Source: Gammaproteobacteria bacterium MFB021
Lineage (GTDB): Bacteria; Pseudomonadota; Gammaproteobacteria; Pseudomonadales; Halomonadaceae
DNA: 64,000 nt
Assembly (NCBI GenBank): GCA_000737985.1
Contig: JNVT01000045.1
Span: 1 to 64,000 of the forward strand
Reading direction: 5' to 3'
This document shows positions 36,959 to 44,889 of this stretch, one piece after another; position 1 is the first letter of the stretch; every line of letters starts with the position of its first letter. A program made the translations under genes and the position numbers. The notes beneath the pieces are model-generated. The model saw nothing but the letters and a program-made list of their open reading frames with translations, was not told the origin of the DNA and did not search any database.

Positions 36959-38938
36959 ATGCCCGCATTTCTTCAGCGTAGTCTCGGCAAGCGCCAACCC
37001 TGGCTGCGCCGCTGTTTCGCCGGTGCCCTGGGCCTGGCCCTGGCCGCCCCGGTACTGGCCGCCACATCGAGCGACGACCTGGTGATGAAGCAGGCCCTGG
37101 ACGCCGCGCGCGACCAGCGCTGGGACGCCATCGACCAGGCCGCGATCCAGGATCACGTGCTCGCCGGCTACGTCGAGTACCACCGTCTGCGCGCGCGGCT
37201 GAGCACCGCCTCCGCCGCCGAGGTCAACGCCTTCATCACCCGCTACGGCGACTCGCCGCTGGCGGAATGGATGCGCGGCACGGCGCAGACACGCTTCGGC
37301 CAGCAGGGTCGCTTCGCCGACCTGCTGGCGATCAGCGACGGCGAGCCCGACGGTGCCATTCGCCAGTGCTACTACTATACCGCCCTGCTCGACCGTGACC
37401 CCGCCCGCGCCGCGGCCGGGGGCGAAGCGCTGTGGCATGTCGGCGCCTCCCAGCCGGACGCCTGCGACCCCCTCTTCGCCACCCTGACCCAGCGCGGCGT
37501 GCTCACCGACGAGGACACCTGGGAGCGCATGATGCTGGCCTGGGAGAACGGCCAGAGCGGCCTGGTGAACTATCTCGAGCGCAGCCTGGGGGACGCCTGG
37601 CAGCCCGCTATCGGTCAGTTCGAACGCGTCAGCGCCAACTATGCCGCGGTCACCCAGATCCCGCAGGACCTGGGGCCCGGGAAAGGTGCCGCCGGTGCGC
37701 TGACCGCTGCCACCATGTACGCTTTCACCCGCGCCGACACCGAGGCCGCGCTGGAGGCGTGGCGCAAGATCGCGCCGCACGCCGCGCTGAGCGACGCCCA
37801 GCGTCAACGCATCGAGCGCGATCTGGCGTTCTACTCCATGGTCCGCGATGTCGCCAACAACCAGGGTTGGGTCGACGCCAACCTGCCGCGGCTCGCCGAT
37901 GCCGACCTGATCGAACTGCGCATCCGCAATGCGGTGACCGCTGGCCATTGGCAAAACGTGGTGCGCTGGACCCAGGCGCTGCCCGAAGCGGCGCGCGGCG
38001 ACGCCCACTGGCAGTACTGGCTGGGACGCGCCCAGGCGGCACTGGGCAACGACGAGGCTGCGCGACGCGCCTATGCGAACGCGGCCAGCGAGCGCAGCTT
38101 CTTCGGCTTCGCCGCCGCCGACCGCCTGGGCCAGCCCTATCATCTGCAGATGAGTGACACCCATGTCACCACGCTACAGCAGGAGCTGACCAACATGCTG
38201 CCGGTGGTCCAGCGTACCGAGGCGCTGATGCGCATCGGCGAGGAGGGGCTGGCGCGCAGCGAGTGGTATACCGCCGCCGCCCGCGACACCCCGGAGCAGG
38301 CCGCGGCCCTGGCCGACTACGCCATCCGCCAGGGCTGGTACGCCATGGCGGTGCAGACCACCATCGCCGCCAAGCAGTGGGACGCCCTGCCGTGGCGCTT
38401 CCCCGCCGCCTATCGCGAATCCTTCCTGCACTGGGGCGAGCGCCAGCAGGTCGACCCCTTCCTGCTGATGGGCATCGCCCGCCGCGAAAGCGCCTTCAAC
38501 CCCGAGGCGATGTCGCCAGTGGGCGCCCGCGGGCTGATGCAGCTGATGCCGGGGACCGCCGACCACGTGGCGCGCCAGCTCGGCATCGCCGCGCCCAGCA
38601 CCAGCGATCTGTTCCAGCCGCAGACCAATATTCGCCTCGGCAGCAGCTATATCCGCAGCATGCTGGAGCGCTATCGCGGCAATCGCATCGCCGCCACCGC
38701 GGCCTACAACGCCGGCCCCCAGCGGGTCGACCGCTGGCTCAACGATGCCCCGCAGGAGTTCGATCGCTTCGTCGAGAGCATTCCGTTCCGCGAGACCCGC
38801 GACTACGTGCAGGCGGTGCTCGCCTATCGGGTGATCTTCGAGAGTCTCGCCAAGCAGGGTGATACCCAGGGCGTGGCCATGCTGACGCCGGCCGAGCGTC
38901 AGGGGCGCTACGACCCGACCCTGATCGCCAGCAACTGA
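36959..38938 (+). CDS. slt: Soluble lytic murein transglycosylase
   Basis: Slt (659 residues) is a periplasmic enzyme cleaving peptidoglycan between MurNAc and GlcNAc with 1,6-anhydro ring formation. A signal peptide ends at about residue 34 (FAGALGLALAAPVLAA), a long alpha-helical superhelical U/L domain follows to about residue 480, and the lysozyme-like C domain has the catalytic glutamate in RRESAFNPEAM (Glu510), SPVGARGLMQLMP and AYNAGPQRVDRWL. The ATG at 36959 has GAGAGAG upstream; the open frame extends further upstream without homology. Confidence 0.94.
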   Translation: MPAFLQRSLGKRQPWLRRCFAGALGLALAAPVLAATSSDDLVMKQALDAARDQRWDAIDQAAIQDHVLAGYVEYHRLRARLSTASAAEVNAFITRYGDSPLAEWMRGTAQTRFGQQGRFADLLAISDGEPDGAIRQCYYYTALLDRDPARAAAGGEALWHVGASQPDACDPLFATLTQRGVLTDEDTWERMMLAWENGQSGLVNYLERSLGDAWQPAIGQFERVSANYAAVTQIPQDLGPGKGAAGALTAATMYAFTRADTEAALEAWRKIAPHAALSDAQRQRIERDLAFYSMVRDVANNQGWVDANLPRLADADLIELRIRNAVTAGHWQNVVRWTQALPEAARGDAHWQYWLGRAQAALGNDEAARRAYANAASERSFFGFAAADRLGQPYHLQMSDTHVTTLQQELTNMLPVVQRTEALMRIGEEGLARSEWYTAAARDTPEQAAALADYAIRQGWYAMAVQTTIAAKQWDALPWRFPAAYRESFLHWGERQQVDPFLLMGIARRESAFNPEAMSPVGARGLMQLMPGTADHVARQLGIAAPSTSDLFQPQTNIRLGSSYIRSMLERYRGNRIAATAAYNAGPQRVDRWLNDAPQEFDRFVESIPFRETRDYVQAVLAYRVIFESLAKQGDTQGVAMLTPAERQGRYDPTLIASN

Positions 38939-38966
38939 AACGCTGCTAGAGGTCTGAAGGAGAGTC

Positions 38967-39000
38967 GGCCAAGCCCTGCGACACGCGCAGGGTCTGGCCG
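38967..39000 (+). terminator. Hairpin downstream of slt
   Basis: Stem CGGCCA..CCCTGCG / CGCAGGG..TGGCCG, 28 bases after the slt stop, lying between convergent slt and the exoD-like gene. No clear T-run follows. Confidence 0.45.
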
Positions 39001-39055
39001 AAGATGGCAAGAGCACCGGCCCTGCACGGCAAGGCTGTGCTCCCGAGCGCAGAGA

Positions 39056-39634
39056 CTACAGCAGCCAGATCCCCAGCCCGAGGCCACCGCCGAGGGTGAT
39101 CAACAGCCCCGCCAGCATCATCAGGCCGTCACCAGCGGTCAGCCCCAGCGCCATCACCACGATCGCCAGCGCCGGCAGCGCGGCCGCGAACGGCAGCAGC
39201 TCCAGCGGCATCATCGACAGCCCCAGCAGGGTCATCAGCAAGGCCAGCAGGCGCTGGGTCAAGTTGCCCAGCAGCCACGTCAGGCGCGGCTGCAGCAGGC
39301 GGTCGATGCGCCGTGTCCAGGGCTTGGCCCGCGCGGCGATGCGGTGCCAGCGCGCGTGACTGATACCCCGCTGGGCAAGCCGCCGGGGCAACCAGGGCGC
39401 GCCCCGACCGAGCACCAGTTGGATCGCCATCAGCGCGATGAAGATCCCGCACAGGCTGGGCACGCCCGGCACGCCGCCGGTGGGCAGCAGCGCGATCAGC
39501 CCCGGTATCAGCACCACCGGGCCGAAGCCGCGGGAATTGAAGGTCTCGACGATGTCGCCGAGGGTAATGGTGTCATCCTCGACGCGCTCGTCGAGAGTGT
39601 CGAAAATAGCGGTGAGCTTCAGCCGCTCCGCCAT
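39056..39634 (-). CDS. ExoD-family membrane protein
   Basis: A 192-residue protein of the ExoD family (exopolysaccharide synthesis ExoD in rhizobia). The N-terminus LGDIVETFNSRGFGPVVLIPGLIALLPTGGVPGVPS is the family signature, and about four or five membrane segments follow, ending in a very hydrophobic leucine/glycine-rich helix pair. The molecular role is undefined even in named members. A GGGAGGTGA ribosome-binding site precedes the ATG, and directly upstream of it lies a four-unit tandem repeat that may influence expression. Confidence 0.87.
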   Translation of the reverse strand: MAERLKLTAIFDTLDERVEDDTITLGDIVETFNSRGFGPVVLIPGLIALLPTGGVPGVPSLCGIFIALMAIQLVLGRGAPWLPRRLAQRGISHARWHRIAARAKPWTRRIDRLLQPRLTWLLGNLTQRLLALLMTLLGLSMMPLELLPFAAALPALAIVVMALGLTAGDGLMMLAGLLITLGGGLGLGIWLL

Positions 39635-39644
39635 GCGTCACCTC

Positions 39645-39710
39645 CCTGTGACGTTGAAACCCTGTGACGTTGAAAAACGTGTGACGTCGAAAAAGTGTGA
39701 CATCGAAAGA
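39645..39710. repeat. Four tandem 16-17-bp repeats abutting the exoD ribosome-binding site
   Basis: Units of the form (C/G)(C/G)TGTGACGT(T/C)GAAA(A) occupy 39645-39660, 39661-39677, 39678-39694 and 39695-39710. The first unit begins 10 bases from the exoD start codon, so the array forms the immediate 5' leader (minus strand) of that gene. Confidence 0.75.
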
Positions 39711-39731
39711 GATGCGTCCGCGCCGGTGGCG

Positions 39732-40148
39732 TCAGAGACCGCGGCGCGCGTGCTTGAGCGAGATCTGGTCGTTGAGGGTCCAGAAATCGTAGAGCACGCC
39801 GAGCAGGAAGAAGCCACCGGTCACCAGATAGAGCAGACCGGTGAGCCACTTGCCCATGTACATGCGGTGGATACCGAAGACACCCAGAAAGGTGAGCAGG
39901 ATCCACGCCAGGGTGTAGCTGATCGGGCCAGCGCGGAAGCGCAGATCCGCCTGCCGATCCATGGCCGGGATCAGGAACAGATCGATCAGCCAGCCGATGC
40001 CGAGCAGCCCCAGCGTCAGAAACCATAGGGTACCGGTCACCGGCTTGCCATAATAGAAGCGGTGAGAGCCGGTGAAACCGAAGATCCACAGCAGGTAGCC
40101 GATGATCTTGCTGTGAGTGTCGTTGAGTGCGACTTCGCCTCGTGCCAC
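39732..40148 (-). CDS. TM2-domain membrane protein
   Basis: A 138-residue protein with two TM2 modules: KIIGYLLWIFGFTGSHRFYYGKPVTG...LGLLGIGWLIDLFLIPAM in the first half and AWILLTFLGVFGIHRMYMGKWLTG...GVLYDFWTLNDQI in the second. Each has the two-helix pattern with G-x-H-R-F/M-Y and a C-terminal D. The function of TM2 proteins in bacteria is unknown. I chose the GTG at 40148 because an AGGAG lies 8 bases upstream; an upstream TTG is in frame. Confidence 0.83.
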   Translation of the reverse strand: MARGEVALNDTHSKIIGYLLWIFGFTGSHRFYYGKPVTGTLWFLTLGLLGIGWLIDLFLIPAMDRQADLRFRAGPISYTLAWILLTFLGVFGIHRMYMGKWLTGLLYLVTGGFFLLGVLYDFWTLNDQISLKHARRGL

Positions 40149-40678
40149 GGGAACAACTCCTGAACTGTCCAAACACGGATACCGCGAGCACGGCTCGCGG
40201 TGAGCGACAGCTTACCCGAGAGCCCTGCCGTCATGCACCCTGCGCTTGCCTAGGGCGCCGGCAAGGGGTTCGTGGCGGCAGACGTTCGCCAGTCGATTCC
40301 GCTAGCCTGCCGCGACCGGTGCAATCCAATCGTCATATGCATATGGGCAACTTCTTAAAAAGGGTTAAGAAAACCATACCCGGTGCCGCGATCGCCCCGG
40401 AAAAAAGGCGCGGGAGGGCTGTAGACGTGCACGTTTTTTCCATCTATGGTGCTTTAGCGGGGCGTGGAGATCACTCGACCAAAGTCAAGCCGGCAATGCT
40501 TGACGGTCAGAATGACCCCCATGCATCATCCGCTGCGTAGGTTTGCAGGTAGAATGTCGTCAGTTGTCAGTCGCTCGTCGAACTCCTCTTGCGCATTCCC
40601 CCCTCGTCTTACCACGCATTTCGAGCTTCCCGTGGGGGGTGCTCGGCTTCACTACTAGGCAAGTTAAGGAAATCGACA
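40149..40678. other. 530-base intergenic region; long leader of the cold-shock gene
   Basis: No gene is supported. The region upstream of the cold-shock gene is AT-richer than average and holds scattered promoter-like hexamers (TTGACG at about 40499, TAGAAT near 40550) that do not pair convincingly. Cold-shock genes usually have structured 5' leaders of 100-200 bases, which could fit here. Confidence 0.5.
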
Positions 40679-40885
40679 ATGGCAACCGGCACTGTCAAAT
40701 GGTTCAATGACACCAAAGGCTACGGGTTCATCTCCCCCGATGACGGCGGCGATGACCTGTTCGCACACTTCTCCGAAATTCAGGCAGAAGGCTTCAAGAC
40801 CCTGCAAGACGGCCAGAAGGTCACCTTCGACGTCACCCAGGGCAAGAAAGGCCTTCAGGCCGCCAACATCAAGGTCAGCGGCTGA
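40679..40885 (+). CDS. CspA-family cold-shock protein
   Basis: A 68-residue single cold-shock domain, [20 protein letters not shown] at the start with RNP1 (KGYGFIS) and RNP2 (DLFAHFSEI) motifs, and the family's C-terminal [17 protein letters not shown]. It binds single-stranded RNA/DNA and melts RNA structure. An AAGGAAA ribosome-binding site precedes the ATG. Two consecutive hairpins terminate it. The sequence does not tell whether it is cold-inducible or constitutive. Confidence 0.96.
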   Translation: MATGTVKWFNDTKGYGFISPDDGGDDLFAHFSEIQAEGFKTLQDGQKVTFDVTQGKKGLQAANIKVSG

Positions 40886-40906
40886 GCTAGCCTGCCCTTG
40901 AGAAGA

Positions 40907-40929
40907 AAGCCCACCTTAGCGGTGGGCTT
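40907..40929 (+). terminator. Rho-independent terminator of the cold-shock gene (bidirectional)
   Basis: AAGCCCACC / GGTGGGCTT arms with a 5-base loop followed by TTTTTT on the plus strand; the minus strand reads into TTTCTT as well, so it can also stop transcription from the convergent deaminase gene. Confidence 0.9.
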
Positions 40930-40935
40930 TTTTAT

Positions 40936-40981
40936 GGTTCTTCACGGAAGTCCGGGTAGCCCCGGACTTCCGTGAAGAACC
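40936..40981. terminator. Second, perfect 21-bp hairpin terminator
   Basis: A 46-base palindrome with perfect 21-base arms (outer sequence GGTTCTTCACGG, inner AAGTCCGGG) around a 4-base loop, followed by TTTTTT on the plus strand. It starts 7 bases after the first terminator and lies between convergent genes. Confidence 0.8.
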
Positions 40982-41070
40982 TTTTTTATGCGCGCCGTTC
41001 GCGTAGACGCCGTGCTCACCGGCATCGCATTTCTGGACATCCGTTCATGCCGGCAGTGTCGCCAGCCGCG

Positions 41071-41511
41071 TCAGCTCTCGCCGATATCTTCGTTCCACAC
41101 TTCGGGGTGAGCGTCGATGAAGCTCGCCATCAGCTCGCGACAATCGGCGTCGTCAAGCACCTCCACCTCGACGCCGCGCTCGCGCAGCAGCGCCTCTTCG
41201 CCGAGAAAGGTGCGGTTCTCCCCCACCACGACCCGCGGGATGCCATAGAGCAGGATCGCCCCGCTGCACATCGAACACGGCGACAGCGTGGTGTAGAGCA
41301 CACTGTTGCGGTAGACGCTGGCGGGCTGCCGCCCGGCGTTCTCCAGCGCGTCCATCTCGCCGTGCAGCACGGCGCTACCGCGCTGCTGGCGCTGATTGTG
41401 GCCGCGTCCGATGATCCGCCCCTCGTGCACCAGCACCGAGCCGATCGGCACGCCGCCCTCTTCCAGACCCAGACGCGCCTGCTCGATAGCCGCCTGCATG
41501 AAGTCATCCAT
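41071..41511 (-). CDS. Cytosine deaminase-like nucleoside/base deaminase (yeast Fcy1 type)
   Basis: A 146-residue zinc deaminase of the CDA/ADAT fold. Zinc ligands and catalytic glutamate are His50 and Glu52 (LHGEMDALENAG) and Cys79/Cys82 (LSPCSMC). Long blocks match the yeast cytosine deaminase Fcy1 rather than tRNA adenosine deaminase TadA: EGGVPIGSVLV, GRGHNQR, LYTTLSPC, YGIPRVVVGEN and the C-terminal WNEDIGE. The likely reaction is cytosine to uracil (salvage), but related bacterial proteins may use other bases. The ATG at 41511 has AGGAGAG upstream. Confidence 0.87.
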   Translation of the reverse strand: MDDFMQAAIEQARLGLEEGGVPIGSVLVHEGRIIGRGHNQRQQRGSAVLHGEMDALENAGRQPASVYRNSVLYTTLSPCSMCSGAILLYGIPRVVVGENRTFLGEEALLRERGVEVEVLDDADCRELMASFIDAHPEVWNEDIGES

Positions 41512-41568
41512 ATCGTGCTCTCCTGATAGCTGGGGCCAATGATCGCTCGGCCGTCTCTCAGTCATCTC

Positions 41569-42489
41569 TCAGTCATCTCTCAACAACGGGCAGCGTGACG
41601 GCACCACCAGCGGCAGCGCCTCGCCTTCGAGCGACGCACGGAAGCGGCGATAGCGGCGCGGCTCGCCGTCGAGGTTGAGCGGGAAGGCCCCGTCACTGTC
41701 GAACTCCACCCACGGCACCCGCAGATAGCGGACGAACTCGCCGTCGTTGGGCAGATTCTCCAGCTCGTCGATGATGCGCTTGAGTTCGCCAAGCGAGCTG
41801 AAGTGGCGTACGAACAGCAGCTCCAGCAGGCCATCGTCGATCCGGGCCGAGGGTGCCAGCCGCTGACCGCCGCCGGCCTGGGCCCCATTGCCGATCGCCA
41901 GCATGAACAGCGGCACTCGCGCCTCGCCCTCGGGCCAGCGCAGATGCCCCTCGAACGGCTGGTAGTTCCACGCCTTGAGCATGCCCATCAGCGAGTAGGC
42001 ACCGCCGCCGAGCAGACGCTTGAGCGCGACCGGCGTGGAGGTGGTGATCTCGGCACCGAAGCCCCCGGAGGCAACGTTGATGAACGCCTCGTCGTCGAGC
42101 ATGCCGACATCCACGCGTCGGGTATCGCCGGTCAGCGCCAGCTCGAGCGCAGCCGCTGGGGTCATCGGCAGCTCGAGACCATTGGCGAAGTCGTTGGCAC
42201 TGCCCAGCGGCAGAATACCCAGCGCGGGACGCTGCTCGGCCGGGTGGCGCATCAGCCCGGCGACGGTCTCGTTGATCGAGCCATCGCCGCCGCCGGCGAT
42301 CACCCGGGAGGCGCCCGCCGCCACGGCTTCGTCGACCAGCCGGATACCGTCCCCCCCCTCCCAGGTGACACGCACCGAAAGCTTGTGCCCCCGCTCACGC
42401 AGCGACGTCACCGCGCTGCGAATCTCTGGCTGCTGCGCGGACTTGCCGTTGAGTATCAACCACGTAGTGCCCTCGCCATGACTGGCCAT
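41569..42489 (-). CDS. yegS: YegS-type lipid kinase
   Basis: A 306-residue diacylglycerol/lipid kinase of the DAGK catalytic family. The nucleotide-binding GGGDGS is at residues 66-71, followed by GILPLGSANDFANGLELP (the 'GTxNDFAR'-like block) and VASGGFGAEITTSTP. E. coli YegS phosphorylates lipids such as phosphatidylglycerol in vitro; the physiological substrate is unclear. It lies 57 bases downstream of... no coupled neighbour, ending 57 bases before the deaminase start, on the same strand. Confidence 0.88.
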   Translation of the reverse strand: MASHGEGTTWLILNGKSAQQPEIRSAVTSLRERGHKLSVRVTWEGGDGIRLVDEAVAAGASRVIAGGGDGSINETVAGLMRHPAEQRPALGILPLGSANDFANGLELPMTPAAALELALTGDTRRVDVGMLDDEAFINVASGGFGAEITTSTPVALKRLLGGGAYSLMGMLKAWNYQPFEGHLRWPEGEARVPLFMLAIGNGAQAGGGQRLAPSARIDDGLLELLFVRHFSSLGELKRIIDELENLPNDGEFVRYLRVPWVEFDSDGAFPLNLDGEPRRYRRFRASLEGEALPLVVPSRCPLLRDD

Positions 42490-42560
42490 ACCGATCGAAT
42501 CCTTTCCTGGGGGCGACGCTCGCGCGGCGCCTTATTCTTCCGCTGTCACCGCAATGCAGT

Positions 42561-42708
42561 CTAGGCTTTGTACGCAAAACTGCCTGCGCTCGGCAATACA
42601 GCGTTAAAAATCAGCTCAAAATGCTCATTTACATCCTGTAAACTCCGCTTTCTCGCCAATTTTTGCCTTGTCTTACCTTCGCTCGCCGACTTTTCATACA
42701 AAGCCTAG
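42561..42708 (-). repeat. Dispersed repeat, full-length 148-bp copy (copy A)
   Basis: Bounded by inverted ends CTAGGCTTTGTA...TACAAAGCCTAG. Its minus strand carries the family core: GCGAAGGTAAGACAAGGC near the left end, GCGGAGTTTACAGGATGTAAATGAG in the middle, and TATTGCCGAGCGCAGGCAG near the right end. It has no coding capacity and lies between the lipid kinase start and the MFS exporter stop. Confidence 0.8.
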
Positions 42709-42773
42709 CAGCCCGCCGCGACAACGGCTGCTCGCCGTGGCGACGCCAGGCCGCTATGGCTGCCTCGCCGCTC

Positions 42774-43940
42774 TCAACCCCAGCGCCGCGCCAGGCACCA
42801 CAGCAGCAGCCCGCCGCCGGTGCATAGCGCGGTGAGCGTGAACTGAGGCGCCAGCGGCGTCATCAGCGCCAGGGTGGCGACGATCGCCCCGCCGCCGAGC
42901 TGAATCGCCCCGAGCAGCGCCGCGGCGGTGCCGGCGCGCTCGGGAAACGGCTCCAGCGCCAGGCTGGCCGCGGAGCCCAATATCATCGAGAAGCCCACCG
43001 ACAGCAGTGCCACCGGCGCCATGAAAGTGGCCACCGAGAGCGCCACGCCCAGGTAGAGCGCGGTGACCAGCAGCCCCCCGCCAATCACCACCAGCAGCCC
43101 GCGCTGCACCGTGGCTCGGCGCCCCCAACGATGCATCAGGCGTGGCACGAAGAAGAATGCCAGGGTGCTCACCAGCGCGTTGGCACCGAACCACAGGCTG
43201 AACACCCACTCGGGCTGGCCCAGCCGATCCATCACGATCACCGGCGCGGCCGAGACGTAGACCAGAATCGCCGCCATCATCGTACTCACCACCAGCGCAT
43301 AATAAAGGAAGCGCGGATGGCCGAGCACCGGACGATAGCGTGACCAGCGGTAGAGCCTGCGTTCGATCGGGGTCTCGGCCGGCCGCGTCTCGCCGAAGCG
43401 CCACCAGGCACCGAGGCAGAGCAGCGCGGCGAACGCCATCATGAAAGCGAAGTTGCTGCGCCAGCCGAAAGCCACGGTGAGCGCGCCACCGATCACCGGG
43501 GCGAGCGAAGGCACCAGCGTCAGCGAGCCGTTCAAATAGCTGTAGAGCTTGGCGCCGGTCTCCGGCGGGTAGCTGTCACGTACCGCCGCGAACGCCACGG
43601 TGACCGTAGCGCAGGCACCCAGCCCCTGCAGCACGCGGGCGGCGTAGAGCCACTCCAGGGTCGCCGCGCCGAGCCCCATCAGCGCGCCGGCGAAATAGGT
43701 CAGGGCGCCGCCGAGCAGCACCGGTCGGCGGCCGAAACGGTCGGCCAGCGGCCCCACCAGCACCTGTCCGACGCCCACGCTGAGCAAAAACAGCGTGATG
43801 GTCACCTGGAGCGCGGCGAACGGTCGCTCGAAATCACGCGCCATTGCGGTCAGAGCCGGCAGATAGATATCGATGGCCAGGGGCGACAGCATGACTGCAC
43901 CCATCAGCACCCAAAACGGCGGACGTCCTCTGCCCTGCAT
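42774..43940 (-). CDS. Bcr/CflA-family multidrug efflux MFS transporter
   Basis: A 388-residue, 12-segment major facilitator. MLSPLAIDIYLPALTAMARDF in helix 1 is the Bcr/CflA (DHA1) signature, the family motif A region GPLADRFGRRPVLLGG lies between helices 2 and 3, and the motif C region in helix 5 is PSLAPVIGGALTVAFGWR. It is a probable drug:proton antiporter for compounds such as bicyclomycin or chloramphenicol; the substrate cannot be read from sequence. Confidence 0.92.
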   Translation of the reverse strand: MQGRGRPPFWVLMGAVMLSPLAIDIYLPALTAMARDFERPFAALQVTITLFLLSVGVGQVLVGPLADRFGRRPVLLGGALTYFAGALMGLGAATLEWLYAARVLQGLGACATVTVAFAAVRDSYPPETGAKLYSYLNGSLTLVPSLAPVIGGALTVAFGWRSNFAFMMAFAALLCLGAWWRFGETRPAETPIERRLYRWSRYRPVLGHPRFLYYALVVSTMMAAILVYVSAAPVIVMDRLGQPEWVFSLWFGANALVSTLAFFFVPRLMHRWGRRATVQRGLLVVIGGGLLVTALYLGVALSVATFMAPVALLSVGFSMILGSAASLALEPFPERAGTAAALLGAIQLGGGAIVATLALMTPLAPQFTLTALCTGGGLLLWCLARRWG

Positions 43941-44050
43941 CGCAACCTCGTCATCCCGGCAAGAGCGCCCACTCTAGCGGCTGGCACGAGGATGACAAGC
44001 ATTCCCGTCGCCGCCCGGCGGCGAGCGCGTGGCGGGCCGGAGATGAGCGC

Positions 44051-44749
44051 TCAGCCGTCGCCGGCAGGCGTCAGCTGGAATTCACGCAGCGCCGATAGAT
44101 CGCGCAAGTGCGCCGCCAGCGGCCCCAGGTGGCCACGGTCGTGGGTGCGCAGCAGCAGGCGATACTCGAACTGCGCGCCATCGTCGCGGGTGCGATAGCT
44201 CAGACTCTCGACATGCAGGCCATAGCCCTGGACCAGCGCCAGGATATCGCGCTCCTCGGGTACCTCGGCGCTGGCGTAGCGCAGCGTGCAGCGGGCGTAG
44301 CGCCTGCCGGGCAGACGCGCCTCGACCCGACGGAACAGCGACAGCGTCAGCAGCGTGATCAGGGTCGCCATGATCCCCGGAAACAGAAAGCCGATGCCGT
44401 AGAGAATGCCCAGTGCCGCGGTGATCCAGATCGAGGCGGCGGTGGTCAGCCCGCGCACGGTCAGCCCCTCCTTGAAGATCACCCCCGCGCCGAGAAAGCC
44501 GATCCCGGTCATGATGCCCTGGGCCATGCGCGTGGGGTCGGTGCGCACCGTGGCCTCGGGCACCGTGTCCCCCAGCCACTGCCACTGGTAGACCGTCACC
44601 ATCATCAGCAGCGCCGAGGCCACGCATACCAACGCGTGGGTGCGAAACCCCGCCGGTCGGCCGTGGAAGGTGCGTTCCAGGCCAATCAGGCTGCCCGCCA
44701 GCCAGGCCATGCCCAGGTGGATCACAATCGTCACACTGACTGCCGACAT
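44051..44749 (-). CDS. MgtC/SapB-family membrane protein
   Basis: A 232-residue MgtC-type protein. Signature blocks are GSLIGLERTFHGRPAGFRTHALVCVASALLM (residues about 16-46), RMAQGIMTGIGFLGAGVIFKEG and GLTTAASIWITAALGILYGIG, with about five membrane helices. A C-terminal soluble ACT-like domain (about 150-232) completes it. MgtC modulates intracellular survival and ATP synthase in some pathogens, while homologs in free-living bacteria are associated with magnesium limitation. It is divergent from the YfdC-type gene. Confidence 0.9.
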   Translation of the reverse strand: MSAVSVTIVIHLGMAWLAGSLIGLERTFHGRPAGFRTHALVCVASALLMMVTVYQWQWLGDTVPEATVRTDPTRMAQGIMTGIGFLGAGVIFKEGLTVRGLTTAASIWITAALGILYGIGFLFPGIMATLITLLTLSLFRRVEARLPGRRYARCTLRYASAEVPEERDILALVQGYGLHVESLSYRTRDDGAQFEYRLLLRTHDRGHLGPLAAHLRDLSALREFQLTPAGDG

Positions 44750-44889
44750 TCGTGGCTATCTCCCTGTCTCATTTACCGCTATCGTTTCAGCATCAGATAC
44801 GTTCCAGCATAACCGCCGTCGTGGCCATCACCAGTTCGCGCGCGGCGGTCATGCCGTGCGTTCCGTCCATCGCTCGGAAGGATCCGACC

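Noticed and set aside
39645-39710. Possible CRP sites (repeated TGTGA)
   Set aside because: Half-sites are all in one direction with no TCACA partner at the right spacing; better explained as a tandem repeat.
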